From positions 1 to 39,781 of the forward strand of contig NZ_FOJS01000027.1 in assembly GCF_900111865.1 (NCBI RefSeq): a stretch of DNA of 39,781 nt. The letters are read 5' to 3'. The first letter of the stretch is position 1. Each line of letters opens with the position of its first letter. Both the position numbers and the translations under genes were made by a program. A model generated the notes under the pieces. The model did not search any database, was not told the origin of the DNA, and saw nothing but the letters and a program-made list of their open reading frames with translations. Of the stretch, positions 15,804-25,610 are shown piece by piece. This DNA is from Parageobacillus thermantarcticus. Its GTDB lineage: Bacteria; Bacillota; Bacilli; Bacillales; Anoxybacillaceae.

Positions 15804-15996
15804 CACTCTCATTTGAATAGTAAAATAATTGATTATTGTGGCATAGAAGAAAATAACACTATGGTAAGTTGCTTTGTTTTCTTCTATTTCTCTGTTAAAT
15901 GGGAGACGGAACGAAAATACACTCAAATTTTTTGATGAAATCTACCTATATTTTTTAAGTCTTCTTGTCAGTTTAGTTATATTGGAGGCGTTTTCC

Positions 15997-16857
15997 ATGA
16001 GAAAACAACCATTATGGTACTGGCTGTTCTTGGCTCCAGTTCTTATAGCGCTAACCGTTGTTGTAATCATACCGTTTATTTTTGGTTTATACTACTCTTT
16101 CACTAATTGGAATGGGATTCAAAGTACTGAATTTGTAGGATTTAAGCATTATATAAATGTTTTTCAAGACAAGGAATTTTTACACTCCCTTTGGTTTACA
16201 ACCAAGTTTTCTATTGCGTCTGTGCTCTTTATTAATTTGTTTGGATTGACTCTTGCGTTAATTGTCACTCAAAAAATAAAAACGTATAAAATTCTTCGAA
16301 CGATCTTTTTTATGCCGAATTTAATAGGAGGTTTAATACTCGGTTTTATTTGGCAATTCATTTTTATTAAAGTGTTTGCTAATGTAGGAAATTACCTGCA
16401 CATAGAAAGTTTAAAAGGCTGGTTATCGACACCAGAAACAGGTTTTTGGGGACTTGTTATTTTAATGAGCTGGCAAATGGCAGGCTACATTATGGTTATT
16501 TATATTGCATATTTAGAAAGCATCCCGCAAGAGTTATTAGAAGCTGCCGAGATCGATGGAGCTAATCGCTTCCAACGTTTTCGCCATATTACTTTTCCGC
16601 TTGTAGCGCCAGCTTTTACCGTAAGTTTATTTTTAACATTATCCAACTCTTTTAAACTGTATGACCAGAACTTATCTTTAACAGGCGGAGGCCCTTATAA
16701 CTCCACACAGATGATCGCAATGGAGATTTTTAAAACAGCATTTAGCGAAAACCAAATGGCTTATGCGCAATCAAAAGCGGTGATATTTTTTGTGATTGTT
16801 GCCGTAATTTCCTTGACTCAAGTGTATTTCAATAAAAAAAGGGAAGTGGAGATGTAA
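15997..16857 (+). CDS. Sugar ABC transporter permease, MalF-type
   Basis: This 286-residue membrane protein has six hydrophobic segments. The conserved cytoplasmic loop that contacts the ATPase reads QELLEAAEIDGANRFQRFRHITFPL (EAA motif, about residues 180-203). The opening WYWLFLAPVLIAL and YSFTNWNG are typical of the MalF/UgpA family. The ATG at 15997 follows TTGGAGG and gives a normal family start; upstream in-frame codons from 15874 are not needed. It overlaps the next permease gene by one base. No ATP-binding subunit is encoded nearby. Confidence 0.87.
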   Translation: MRKQPLWYWLFLAPVLIALTVVVIIPFIFGLYYSFTNWNGIQSTEFVGFKHYINVFQDKEFLHSLWFTTKFSIASVLFINLFGLTLALIVTQKIKTYKILRTIFFMPNLIGGLILGFIWQFIFIKVFANVGNYLHIESLKGWLSTPETGFWGLVILMSWQMAGYIMVIYIAYLESIPQELLEAAEIDGANRFQRFRHITFPLVAPAFTVSLFLTLSNSFKLYDQNLSLTGGGPYNSTQMIAMEIFKTAFSENQMAYAQSKAVIFFVIVAVISLTQVYFNKKREVEM

Positions 16858-17672
16858 TGAGGAGAGCACAGAAGTACGTTGTTGAAATCCTCGGGGTTAT
16901 TTTAGCTCTAGTTTGGCTAGCTCCGTTTTATTTAATGATTGTAAACTCTTTCAAGACAAAGAGAGAAATATTTACAGATACTTTGCGATTACCTGAAACA
17001 TTTACATTTGAAAATTATGTTGAAGCTTTTCAAGAGCTGGATTTTGTGAAAACTTTTTTTAATTCCTTGCTCATTACCATTGTCAGTGTCAGCATCATCA
17101 TTATATTTTCATCCATGGCAGCTTATGCGCTTTCAAGACGAAAAGGAAAAATGAGTTCTTTATTATTTTTCATCTTCGTTGGAGCGATGCTCATTCCATT
17201 TCAGTCCGTCATGATCCCTTTGATTTATATTTTTGGGCAGATGGATATGTTAAATAGAATTGGATTAATATTCATGTATTTAGGGTTTGGATGCAGTCTT
17301 TCTATCTTCCTTTATCATGGGACATTAAATGGCATTCCAAAGTCATTAGATGAAGCGGCAATCATAGATGGGGCTAATCGTTTTCAAGTGTTTTGGCATA
17401 TTATATTTCCGATGCTTAAACCGATCACTGTTACCGTTGCAATCTTAAATACCATTTGGATATGGAACGATTATTTGTTGCCTTCGCTTGTGATCAATAA
17501 AGAAGGAATGCATACGATCCCTCTAAAAATGTTCTTCTTCTTTGGAGAATACACGAAACAATGGCATTTGGCTCTTGCGGGGTTAACAATTGCAATCCTT
17601 CCAGTCATTATTGGATATTTCTTTGCGCAAAAACAGATTATAAAAGGAGTGTCGGAGGGGGCAGTGAAATAA
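16857..17672 (+). CDS. Sugar ABC transporter permease, MalG-type
   Basis: This 271-residue protein has six membrane helices and the EAA loop SLDEAAIIDGANRFQVFWHI. ATG and the TAA stop of the preceding permease overlap as TAATG, so the two are translationally coupled and made in equal amounts. The C-terminal GVSEGAVK is the usual end of MalG/CUT1 permeases. With the upstream lipoprotein and permease it forms a CUT1 importer. No clear terminator follows, and the amylase has its own possible promoter. Confidence 0.87.
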   Translation: MRRAQKYVVEILGVILALVWLAPFYLMIVNSFKTKREIFTDTLRLPETFTFENYVEAFQELDFVKTFFNSLLITIVSVSIIIIFSSMAAYALSRRKGKMSSLLFFIFVGAMLIPFQSVMIPLIYIFGQMDMLNRIGLIFMYLGFGCSLSIFLYHGTLNGIPKSLDEAAIIDGANRFQVFWHIIFPMLKPITVTVAILNTIWIWNDYLLPSLVINKEGMHTIPLKMFFFFGEYTKQWHLALAGLTIAILPVIIGYFFAQKQIIKGVSEGAVK

Positions 17673-17742
17673 CGTTTATAAAAAGCGCCCCCGTTTCCTT
17701 CATTTTTCTGTTCATTTAGTGTAATCGTTTTAGAAATTGCTG

Positions 17743-17826
17743 TATAATAAATTCCCCCTTTTTATATACTCATTAGGTGGAACAAAAGGGTAATAACCGT
17801 TATGATAAAGGTGATATTACCCCTTT
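17743..17826 (+). promoter_or_regulatory. Leader of the amylase gene: -10 box and hairpin with palindrome
   Basis: A TATAAT lies at 17743-17748 with a poor -35. Further down AAAGGGTAATA (about 17785-17795) pairs with TATTACCCCTTT (about 17815-17826). Within the loop side is a perfect ATAAC-C-GTTAT palindrome (about 17792-17803). Together they could be an operator or a folded leader. The role is not known. Confidence 0.4.
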
Positions 17827-17869
17827 CCGACAGTCAAAACGATATTATGATACAAGGGGGGAAACGGAA

Positions 17870-19402
17870 ATGGGGAATCGAGTATTCGCTTTATTTATGC
17901 TTCCGTTTCTTCTTTTTTGTGCGGTTCCGGTACAAGCTGCTGAAAAAGAAGAACGGACATGGCAAGATGAGGCAATTTATTTTATTATGGTCGACCGCTT
18001 CAACAACATGGATCCGACGAATGACCAAGACGTTAATGTCAATGATCCAAAAGGATATCACGGCGGTGATTTAAAAGGGGTGACCGCCAAACTAGACTAC
18101 ATTAAAGATATGGGATTTACGGCGATTTGGCTCACGCCGATTTTCAAAAATGAACCGGGCGGCTATCATGGCTATTGGATTCAAGACTTTTACAAAGTCG
18201 ATCCGCATTTTGGCACGATGGAAGATTTAAAAACGTTAGTGAAAGAAGCGCATAAACGCAACATGAAGGTGATTCTGGATTTTGTCGCCAACCATACCGG
18301 CTACCACCATCCATGGCTGAACGACCCAGCGAAGAAAGATTGGTTTCATGAGAAAAACGACATTTTTAACTGGGATGACCAACAACAAGTGGAAAACGGC
18401 TGGGTGTTCGGACTGCCTGATTTAGCGCAAGAAAATCCACAAGTAAAGCGCTATTTAATCAATATGGCCAAATGGTGGATTAAAGAAACGGACATTGACG
18501 GTTATCGCCTTGATACAGTCAAACACGTCCCGAAATCGTTTTGGCAAGAGTTTGCCAAAGAAGTGAAATCGGTGAAAAAAGACTTTTTCCTGCTTGGAGA
18601 AGTATGGAATGATGACCCGCGTTATATTGCCGACTATGGAAAATACGGCATCGACGGGTTTGTCGATTATCCGCTTTACAACGAAATCACGAAAGTGTTC
18701 AGCAAGCGCGATCAATCGTTGCGGCCGCTTTACGACGTATGGGAGTATGACAAAACATTTTACGATCGCCCGTATTTGCTTGGAACATTTTTAGACAATC
18801 ATGATACGGTACGTTTTACAAGACTTGCGATAGAAAATAAGCAAAATCCAATAACGAGAATTAAGCTCGGTTTAACGTATTTGTTCTCTGCACCGGGCAT
18901 TCCGATTATGTATTATGGAACAGAAATTGCAATGGACGGCGGGAACGATCCGGATAATCGTCGCTTAATGAATTTCCGTACTGACAAGGAAATCATTGAT
19001 TATATTAAAAAATTAGGGGAACTGCGCCAACAGCTACCATCGCTACGGCGCGGCGATTTTACATTGTTATATGAAAAAAACGGTATGGCTGTCTTTAAGC
19101 GGACGTATAAAGACGAAACAGCGGTCATTGCCATTAACAATACCGGAAAAACACGAAAGGTTCATTTGACAAACAATCAACTTGCCCCGGGAAAAGAACT
19201 ACGCGGACTGCTGGCAGGAGATTTAGTCCGAAGCGATCGCGACGGATATGATCTCATTTTAAATCGCGAGACAGCGGAAATTTATGTGCTTGCGAAAAAG
19301 ACGGGGCTCAATATTCCATTTATTGCAACGTTAATTGCCATTTATGTGCTATTTGGGTTGTTTTTATATTATGTAAAGAAAAGGTCAAAACAGACAACCT
19401 AG
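17870..19402 (+). CDS. Secreted, membrane-anchored GH13 alpha-amylase
   Basis: This 510-residue protein starts with a signal peptide (MGNRVFALFMLPFLLFC, cleavage expected after AA near residue 24). A GH13 catalytic domain follows: region I DFVANH (137-142), region II GYRLDTVKH with nucleophile D215, region III GEVW with acid/base E244, and region IV LDNHDT with D312. After a C-terminal beta domain, the last 30 residues (IPFIATLIAIYVLFGLF then YYVKKRSK) form a membrane helix with a positive tail. The enzyme should therefore stay attached to the outer face of the membrane. It would cut starch or glycogen to oligosaccharides beside the importer. AAGGGGGGAAA precedes the ATG at 17870. Neighbours support an alpha-glucan role. 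Confidence 0.9.
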   Translation: MGNRVFALFMLPFLLFCAVPVQAAEKEERTWQDEAIYFIMVDRFNNMDPTNDQDVNVNDPKGYHGGDLKGVTAKLDYIKDMGFTAIWLTPIFKNEPGGYHGYWIQDFYKVDPHFGTMEDLKTLVKEAHKRNMKVILDFVANHTGYHHPWLNDPAKKDWFHEKNDIFNWDDQQQVENGWVFGLPDLAQENPQVKRYLINMAKWWIKETDIDGYRLDTVKHVPKSFWQEFAKEVKSVKKDFFLLGEVWNDDPRYIADYGKYGIDGFVDYPLYNEITKVFSKRDQSLRPLYDVWEYDKTFYDRPYLLGTFLDNHDTVRFTRLAIENKQNPITRIKLGLTYLFSAPGIPIMYYGTEIAMDGGNDPDNRRLMNFRTDKEIIDYIKKLGELRQQLPSLRRGDFTLLYEKNGMAVFKRTYKDETAVIAINNTGKTRKVHLTNNQLAPGKELRGLLAGDLVRSDRDGYDLILNRETAEIYVLAKKTGLNIPFIATLIAIYVLFGLFLYYVKKRSKQTT

Positions 19403-19414
19403 GAGGGAAAAAAG

Positions 19415-21778
19415 ATGCTCGAGGATACAAGCTTCGCCATTCAGCCGGAACAAGATGACAAAACGCAAGAAACGCACCGGATCGACATCGGGAATATGCA
19501 TACATTTTCTCATACGGAACACGTATTTTCATTCCATTGCGACACAGGAATCGTCAAAATTCGATTTTACCGTGAAGATATTGTCCGTATCGCCTTCAAC
19601 CCTTTTGGCGAAACAAGTTTGTCCACAAGTGTCGCTGTCGTAAAAGAGCCGGAAAAAGTAGATGCCTCCGTACATGAAACCGAGGAAGAGGTGACGTTAA
19701 CATCGGCAAAACTGACGGTTGTTTTGCAAAAACGACCGTTTCGCGTCCGCATTTACGACAATCATGGACGACTGCTTGTTGCGGAAGGAAAAAAGGGGAT
19801 GGCGTTTACCTACCAAGGAGAAGTATGCTGTTTTAAAATGATGGATGAAGCTGACCATTTTTACGGATTTGGTGAAAAAACAGGGTTCCTCGATAAGCGT
19901 GGCGAAACAATGACGATGTGGAATACGGATGTGTATGCGCCACACAATCCGGAAACGGACCCGTTATATCAATCCCATCCGTATTTTATGACGGTGCGAA
20001 ATGGAAGTGCGCATGGCATTTTCTTTGACAATACGTACAAAACAACATTTGATTTTCAAACAGCGACCGATGAGTATTGTTTTTCCGCAGAAGGAGGGGC
20101 CATTGATTATTACGTTTTTGCTGGTCCAACGCCAAAGGACGTGTTAGAACAATATACGGATCTTACCGGCCGAATGCCGCTTCCGCCAAAATGGGCACTC
20201 GGGTATCATCAATCCCGCTATAGCTATGAAACCGAACAAGAAGTAAGAGAGATCGCACAAACGTTTATCGAAAAAGACATTCCGCTTGATGTCATTTATT
20301 TAGATATTCATTACATGAATGGCTATCGCGTGTTTACGTTTGACCGTAACCGTTTTCCGAATCTGAAGCAGCTCATTGCCGATTTAAAACAAAAAGGAAT
20401 TCGTGTTGTTCCGATTGTCGACCCCGGAGTGAAAGAAGACCCAGAATACGTCATTTACCAGGAAGGCATTCGCCATGATTATTTTTGCAAATATATCGAA
20501 GGAAACGTTTATTTTGGTGAAGTCTGGCCGGGCAAGAGCGCGTTTCCGGATTTTACAAATAAAAAGGTGCGAAAATGGTGGGGAGAAAAGCACCAATTTT
20601 ATACGGATTTAGGCATTGAAGGCATTTGGAACGACATGAACGAACCATCCGTTTTTAACGAAACGAAAACGATGGACGTCAAAGTGATACACGACAACGA
20701 CGGCGATCCGAAAACGCATCGCGAGCTTCATAACGTGTATGGCTTTATGATGGGAGAAGCAACGTATAAAGGAATGAAAAAATTATTAAACGGAAAGCGC
20801 CCGTTCTTATTAACACGCGCTGGCTTTTCCGGCATTCAGCGCTATGCCGCGGTATGGACGGGGGATAATCGCAGCTTCTGGGAACACTTGCAAATGTCAC
20901 TGCCGATGTGTATGAACTTAGGATTATCTGGAGTTGCGTTTTGCGGTCCGGATGTTGGCGGTTTTGCCCATAACACGAATGGAGAGCTGTTGACGCGATG
21001 GATGCAAGTAGGGGCGTTTACGCCATATTTTCGCAATCATTGCGCGATTGGGTTCCGCCGTCAAGAACCGTGGGCGTTTGGGGAAAAATATGAGCGCATC
21101 ATAAAAAAATATATTCGATTGCGCTATCAGTGGCTTCCACATTTATATACATTGTTTGCGGAGGCACATGAAACAGGGGCACCTGTCATGAGACCATTGT
21201 TTTTCGAGTACCCGGATGATGAAAACACGTATAATCTGTATGACGAATTTCTCGTTGGTGCCAATGTATTAATTGCGCCGATCATGACGCCGAGCACGAC
21301 CCGTCGCGTCGCTTATTTCCCGAAAGGAAACTGGGTGGATTATTGGACAGGCGAAGTGCTAGAAGGCGGCCAATACCATTTAATTTCTGCGGATTTAGAG
21401 ACATTGCCAATTTTCATTAAACAAGGATCGGCTATTGCCTTAGGTGACGTTAAGCGTTCGACAGAAATGCCGGACGAACATCGGACTGTTCATATTTATA
21501 AGGCCAATGGTGGCAAAGCGACGTATGTACTGTATGATGATGACGGACAAACGTTCTCTTACGAAAAGGGAGATTATTTACGCATGTATATTGAGGTCGA
21601 ATATGGCGAAAATTCCGTGCATATCGTAACGAAAAGCGAAGGAACGTATCAACCAAGTTGGAAGCTCTCTTTTGCAATTCATCACGCGACGGAACAGACG
21701 AAAGTCACGATCGATGGAAACGAACAAAATGCGATATTTGATCCTCATCAGCGTATCCTACTCATCCAAAGTGAATGA
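19415..21778 (+). CDS. GH31 alpha-glucosidase
   Basis: This 787-residue cytoplasmic enzyme lacks a signal peptide. It has an N-terminal beta domain and a catalytic barrel with GIWNDMNEPS (nucleophile D407) and VWTGDNRS (acid/base D484). HQSRYSY and RAGFSGIQRY add family support. GH31 alpha-glucosidases release glucose from the non-reducing end of imported maltooligosaccharides; some prefer alpha-1,6 or other linkages. AGGAGG lies before the ATG at 19415. The gene follows the amylase by 12 bp, so the two are co-transcribed. Substrate preference is inferred from context. Confidence 0.92.
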   Translation: MLEDTSFAIQPEQDDKTQETHRIDIGNMHTFSHTEHVFSFHCDTGIVKIRFYREDIVRIAFNPFGETSLSTSVAVVKEPEKVDASVHETEEEVTLTSAKLTVVLQKRPFRVRIYDNHGRLLVAEGKKGMAFTYQGEVCCFKMMDEADHFYGFGEKTGFLDKRGETMTMWNTDVYAPHNPETDPLYQSHPYFMTVRNGSAHGIFFDNTYKTTFDFQTATDEYCFSAEGGAIDYYVFAGPTPKDVLEQYTDLTGRMPLPPKWALGYHQSRYSYETEQEVREIAQTFIEKDIPLDVIYLDIHYMNGYRVFTFDRNRFPNLKQLIADLKQKGIRVVPIVDPGVKEDPEYVIYQEGIRHDYFCKYIEGNVYFGEVWPGKSAFPDFTNKKVRKWWGEKHQFYTDLGIEGIWNDMNEPSVFNETKTMDVKVIHDNDGDPKTHRELHNVYGFMMGEATYKGMKKLLNGKRPFLLTRAGFSGIQRYAAVWTGDNRSFWEHLQMSLPMCMNLGLSGVAFCGPDVGGFAHNTNGELLTRWMQVGAFTPYFRNHCAIGFRRQEPWAFGEKYERIIKKYIRLRYQWLPHLYTLFAEAHETGAPVMRPLFFEYPDDENTYNLYDEFLVGANVLIAPIMTPSTTRRVAYFPKGNWVDYWTGEVLEGGQYHLISADLETLPIFIKQGSAIALGDVKRSTEMPDEHRTVHIYKANGGKATYVLYDDDGQTFSYEKGDYLRMYIEVEYGENSVHIVTKSEGTYQPSWKLSFAIHHATEQTKVTIDGNEQNAIFDPHQRILLIQSE

Positions 21779-21800
21779 GCATCGAATGGGGGAGTAAATG

Positions 21801-22826
21801 ATGAACGTTACGATAAAAGATGTTGCAAAACGAGCAAACGTGGCTCCCTCCACGGTTTCCCGCGTTATTGCCGACAGTCCGCGAATTAGTGAGAAGACGA
21901 AGCGAAAAGTGCGACAGGCAATGAAAGAACTTGGCTATCATCCGAATTTTATTGCGCGCAGTTTGGCGAGTCAAGCGACACAGGTGATCGGCATTGTCAT
22001 GCCAAGCGCAGCGGAACAGGCGCTGCAAAACCCGTTCTTTCCAGAAGTCATCCGCGGCATCAGCAAAGCAGCACATGAAAAAAAATACGCTTTGCAAATG
22101 TCCACGGGCGAAAAAGAAGAAGAAATTTACGAAGGGGTTGTGGACATGCTTCAAGGCCGCCGCGTCGACGGGGTGATTTTATTATACTCGCGCATCAATG
22201 ATAAGCTGATGAAATACTTGCAAAAAAATAAATTTCCGTTTGTTGTTATCGGAAAGCCGCATCAAAAAGAAGAACAAATCACCCATGTGGACAACGATAA
22301 CTATCGGGCGGCGAAAGAAGCGGCCCAGCATTTAATTGAGTTAGGGCATGAACGAATTGCCTTTGTCGGCGGAAATAAGAAATATTTAGTGACCGTCGAC
22401 CGATTGCACGGCTATGAGGCGGCATTAAAAGAAGCAGGGCTTCCTTATCGGGAAGACTATATCATGCATGAAGAATTTCTGCAGGAAGGCGGCCAGGAAG
22501 CGATGAAGGAGTTGCTTTCGCTCGCAGATCCGCCGACCGCGCTTGTCGTCGCCGACGACTTAATGGCCTTAGGCGTGCTGAAGACATTGGATGAAATGGG
22601 ACTGCGCGTTCCCGATGACATTTCGATCGTCAGCTTCAACAACACGCTGCTGGCGGAAATGTCGCGTCCGCCGCTTACATCCGTTGACATTCACATTTTC
22701 CAGCTCGGTTATGAAGCAACAAAAAGTTTAATCGAAAAAATCGCCAACCCGAACGAACCGGTAAAACGAATCATTATTCCGCACCGAATCGTCAAACGGT
22801 TTTCATGTGATTATTATCGGAAATAA
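21801..22826 (+). CDS. LacI-family transcriptional regulator, probably of the alpha-glucan cluster
   Basis: This 341-residue protein has the LacI helix-turn-helix at the very start (VTIKDVAKRANVAPSTVSRV) and a hinge helix (FIARSLASQATQVIG). A periplasmic-binding-protein-like sensor follows (GYEAALKEAG, TALVVADDLMALGVL, SVDIHIFQLG). It ends the cluster, 22 bp after the alpha-glucosidase, so it is likely the local MalR-type repressor. The operator-like sites at 14331-14373 are candidate targets. GGGGGAG fits the ATG at 21801 (6 bases) better than the ATG at 21798 (3 bases); the difference is one residue. Confidence 0.87.
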   Translation: MNVTIKDVAKRANVAPSTVSRVIADSPRISEKTKRKVRQAMKELGYHPNFIARSLASQATQVIGIVMPSAAEQALQNPFFPEVIRGISKAAHEKKYALQMSTGEKEEEIYEGVVDMLQGRRVDGVILLYSRINDKLMKYLQKNKFPFVVIGKPHQKEEQITHVDNDNYRAAKEAAQHLIELGHERIAFVGGNKKYLVTVDRLHGYEAALKEAGLPYREDYIMHEEFLQEGGQEAMKELLSLADPPTALVVADDLMALGVLKTLDEMGLRVPDDISIVSFNNTLLAEMSRPPLTSVDIHIFQLGYEATKSLIEKIANPNEPVKRIIIPHRIVKRFSCDYYRK

Positions 22827-22828
22827 AA

Positions 22829-22880
22829 AGCTGACACAAGCGGTCACCTTGCATGTGATCGTTTGGAGTCGGCTTTTTTT
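22829..22880 (+). terminator. Terminator of the alpha-glucan cluster
   Basis: An imperfect long stem (AGCTGACACAAGCGGTCAC, 22829-22847, against its partner at 22855-22874) is followed by TTTTTTT. Confidence 0.8.
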
Positions 22881-22983
22881 ATGGGAAGTTCGTTTACCAT
22901 GAACCGATAGTTTGGAAGTTTCTGATCGTAGCTGAAAACGGTCTGCATGCGAAAAAAGATTATCATCAAATTCAGGAAAAATG

Positions 22984-23025
22984 AAACTACCTGTCTCCTG
23001 TAGAGTTCAGGAAAACAGGTAGTTT
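22984..23025 (-). terminator. Possible terminator of zwf-gnd
   Basis: AAACTACCTGT (22984-22994) and ACAGGTAGTTT (23015-23025) form a perfect 11-bp stem. On the minus strand TTTCATTTTTCC follows. It lies about 115 bp beyond the gnd stop. No gene was found in 22881-23141. Confidence 0.5.
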
Positions 23026-23141
23026 GGATGTAGAGCCGCATTTTAAGATAGCTGATCGCTAACAGGCAAGAAAACGTTATTTAGATAACCGTTTCATGAG
23101 AGTTGCTTTTTCATCTTCAAACCCCGGTTTGCCAAAACGGT

Positions 23142-24044
23142 TTATTTCTTCTCATTTTTTTCTACAGCATGTCCGCCAAATTCGTTGCGGAGGGCGGCTA
23201 CCACTTTGCCTGTAAATGTATCGGTTTCTAATGAACGATACCGCATCAATAAGGCCATAGCGATGACAGGAGTAGCGGTTTGTAGATCTAAAGCCGTTTC
23301 GACTGTCCATTTTCCTTCACCGGAAGAATGCATAATCCCTTTGATGCTTTCTAATTTTGCATCTTTTGAAAAAGCGCGTTCGGTTAATTCCATGAGCCAT
23401 GAACGAATCACCGAACCATGATTCCACACTCTTGCCACTTTTTCAAAGTCATAATCGAATTCACTTTTCTCCAATATTTCGAATCCTTCACCAATGGCCG
23501 CCATCATCCCGTATTCAATCCCATTGTGGACCATTTTTAAGAAGTGGCCGCTACCTGCTTTTCCTGTATATAAATACCCATTTTCCACAGCGGTATCTCG
23601 GAAAAGAGGCTCGACAATGTTCCAAGCTTCAGGATCGCCTCCAACCATGTAACACGCTCCGTTACGAGCACCTTCCACTCCACCAGAGGTTCCGGCATCC
23701 ATAAAGTGAATTCCCATCTCCTTTAGTTCGTTATAACGCCGAATCGATTCCTTATAGTGAGAATTGCCGCCATCAATTACAATGTCGCCTTTGCTTAAAA
23801 ATGGTGTAATTTCATTAATCACCGAATCAACAACGGTGTGTGGAACCATCAGCCAAAGAATTCTAGGGGTTTCTAATGATCGAACGAGTTCCTTTAAACT
23901 GGATGCGCCTTTGGCCCCGTATTTTTTTATTTCTTCAACCGCATTTGCGTTTATATCGAATGCCACTACTTCGTGCTTATGGTCAATGAGATTTTTACCT
24001 AAGTTTAACCCCATTTTTCCTAAACCGATTAAACCGACTCTCAT
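23142..24044 (-). CDS. gnd: 6-phosphogluconate dehydrogenase, decarboxylating, short form
   Basis: This 300-residue enzyme oxidises 6-phosphogluconate to ribulose 5-phosphate and CO2. The N-terminal Rossmann motif is GLIGLGKMG, followed by DGGNSHYKES, FMDAGTSGGVEGA, the catalytic lysine in KMVHNGIEYG and WNHGSVIRSW. At 300 residues it belongs to the short (YqeC-like) form rather than the ~470-residue GndA; such forms are often NAD-linked. AGGAGG lies before the ATG at 24044. It follows zwf by 108 bp on the same strand. Regenerating Ru5P and releasing CO2 makes it a key step of a dissimilatory RuMP cycle. Confidence 0.9.
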   Translation of the reverse strand: MRVGLIGLGKMGLNLGKNLIDHKHEVVAFDINANAVEEIKKYGAKGASSLKELVRSLETPRILWLMVPHTVVDSVINEITPFLSKGDIVIDGGNSHYKESIRRYNELKEMGIHFMDAGTSGGVEGARNGACYMVGGDPEAWNIVEPLFRDTAVENGYLYTGKAGSGHFLKMVHNGIEYGMMAAIGEGFEILEKSEFDYDFEKVARVWNHGSVIRSWLMELTERAFSKDAKLESIKGIMHSSGEGKWTVETALDLQTATPVIAMALLMRYRSLETDTFTGKVVAALRNEFGGHAVEKNEKK

Positions 24045-24152
24045 GCTGACTGCCTCCTAAAAATATCTTGATCCAAAGAAGACTTGCTGGTAAAATAATA
24101 TATTCCTATTTTCATATATTGACAACTTCATCTAGAATTATGAAGTGCTTAC

Positions 24153-25610
24153 CTATCGCCAATAAAATCCGTCTTCTTTCAATAATTGATAAGAAGCATC
24201 TGGTCCCATCGATCCTGAACGATATGAGTGAAGAGGAAGGAGATTTTCCGCAAACGCCTCTAAAACAGGCTGCACCCATTTCCAAGATAGTTCAACTTCT
24301 TTCCAATGGGCAAAGAAAGTCGAATCGCCATGTAAAGCGTCAAAAATCAAGAGTTCATAGGCTTCGGGTATCTCTTTCTGATTAGTCGTAAAGTGCATAT
24401 GGACAGGTTCCATCTTTCCGTTGTTAAATACATTTTTGCTATTGAATTGCAGCGAAACACTTTCGTTCGGATTGATTTGAATCGCCAAAAGATTAGGGGC
24501 TGTTTCCTCATTTTTCGGTAAGTGCCATTCCTTTAATGGATTTTTAAATTCGATCACAATACGTGTGGACTTTTCCTTCATTCTTTTGCCTGTACGGATA
24601 TAGAATGGTACCCCGCTCCAATTTTCATCATCGATCCACAAACGGGCAGCAACAAATGTCTCCGTTGTTGAAGAAGCATCGACTCCAGGCTCTTCTTTAT
24701 ATCCAATTACTGGTTTGCCATTGATTTCTCCAGGACCGTATTGACCGCGAACGACGTGTAAACCTACTTCTTCTTTCTGTATTGGTCGAAGAGATTCCAT
24801 GATTTTTCTTTTCTCATTACGGATGTCTTTGGCGCTAATTTGTTTTGGCAGGTGCATGGCTGTCATCATCAGCAATTGCAGCATATGATTTTGAAACATA
24901 TCGCGGATGGCTCCTGCCTGATCATAGTAGCTTGCTCTTTGTTCTACTCCAACGGTTTCGCTTGCCGTGATTTGCACATTGGCTATATATTGATTGTTCC
25001 ATATCGCTTGAAACACAGGGTTGGCAAATTTTAAAGCTTCTAGGTTTTGCACCATCGGCTTTCCAAGGTAATGATCTACCCGATAAATTTCTTCTTCTTC
25101 GAAAGCTTGGCTTAACTTTTCGTTTAACTCTTGGGCCGATTTGATATCGTGACCAAACGGTTTTTCGACAATTAGTCGTTTCCAACCCTTGGTGGATCCT
25201 AAGCCACTTTCTTTGATGTTCGACGCGATCACATCAAAAAATTCTGGCGCAACAGATAAATAAAACATGCGGTTTTCAGGAATATTCAATTCTTTTTCGC
25301 GTTGTTGAACCATTTCAAGCAACTTTTTATACCCTTGTGCATTTGTTACATCTAAAGAAGTATAACAGAATGCACGGAGAAACTCTTCCATTTTGGAGCG
25401 GTCATTTATCAAGCGTCTGGAAAAGGTTTTGATCGAATTTTCCACATATATTTGAAATTCATCATTGGACAATTCTCTTTTGCTTACGCCAATGATAGAA
25501 AACGACTGGGGCATTTTTTGATCGAGAAATAAATTATATAATGCAGGGAAAATTTTTCGTTTCGCTAAATCGCCCGTTGCCCCAAACAAAACAAAAGTCA
25601 TCGAATCCAA
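24153..25610 (-). CDS. zwf: Glucose-6-phosphate 1-dehydrogenase
   Basis: This 485-residue enzyme oxidises glucose 6-phosphate to 6-phosphogluconolactone. The nucleotide motif FGATGDLAKRKIFPALY is at the N-terminus, VEKPFGHD follows, and the active-site RVDHYLGK lies at 177-184. The end ...YQLLKEDGFYWR is normal. The TTG at 25610 is chosen because GGGGGG lies 6 bases before it and the product then begins LDSMTFVLFGATG. An ATG three codons on is the alternative. Reading further upstream gives ~169 residues with no G6PDH similarity. With gnd downstream it forms an operon whose promoter lies about 280 bp upstream beside an HxlR-type operator. Confidence 0.9.
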   Translation of the reverse strand: MDSMTFVLFGATGDLAKRKIFPALYNLFLDQKMPQSFSIIGVSKRELSNDEFQIYVENSIKTFSRRLINDRSKMEEFLRAFCYTSLDVTNAQGYKKLLEMVQQREKELNIPENRMFYLSVAPEFFDVIASNIKESGLGSTKGWKRLIVEKPFGHDIKSAQELNEKLSQAFEEEEIYRVDHYLGKPMVQNLEALKFANPVFQAIWNNQYIANVQITASETVGVEQRASYYDQAGAIRDMFQNHMLQLLMMTAMHLPKQISAKDIRNEKRKIMESLRPIQKEEVGLHVVRGQYGPGEINGKPVIGYKEEPGVDASSTTETFVAARLWIDDENWSGVPFYIRTGKRMKEKSTRIVIEFKNPLKEWHLPKNEETAPNLLAIQINPNESVSLQFNSKNVFNNGKMEPVHMHFTTNQKEIPEAYELLIFDALHGDSTFFAHWKEVELSWKWVQPVLEAFAENLLPLHSYRSGSMGPDASYQLLKEDGFYWR

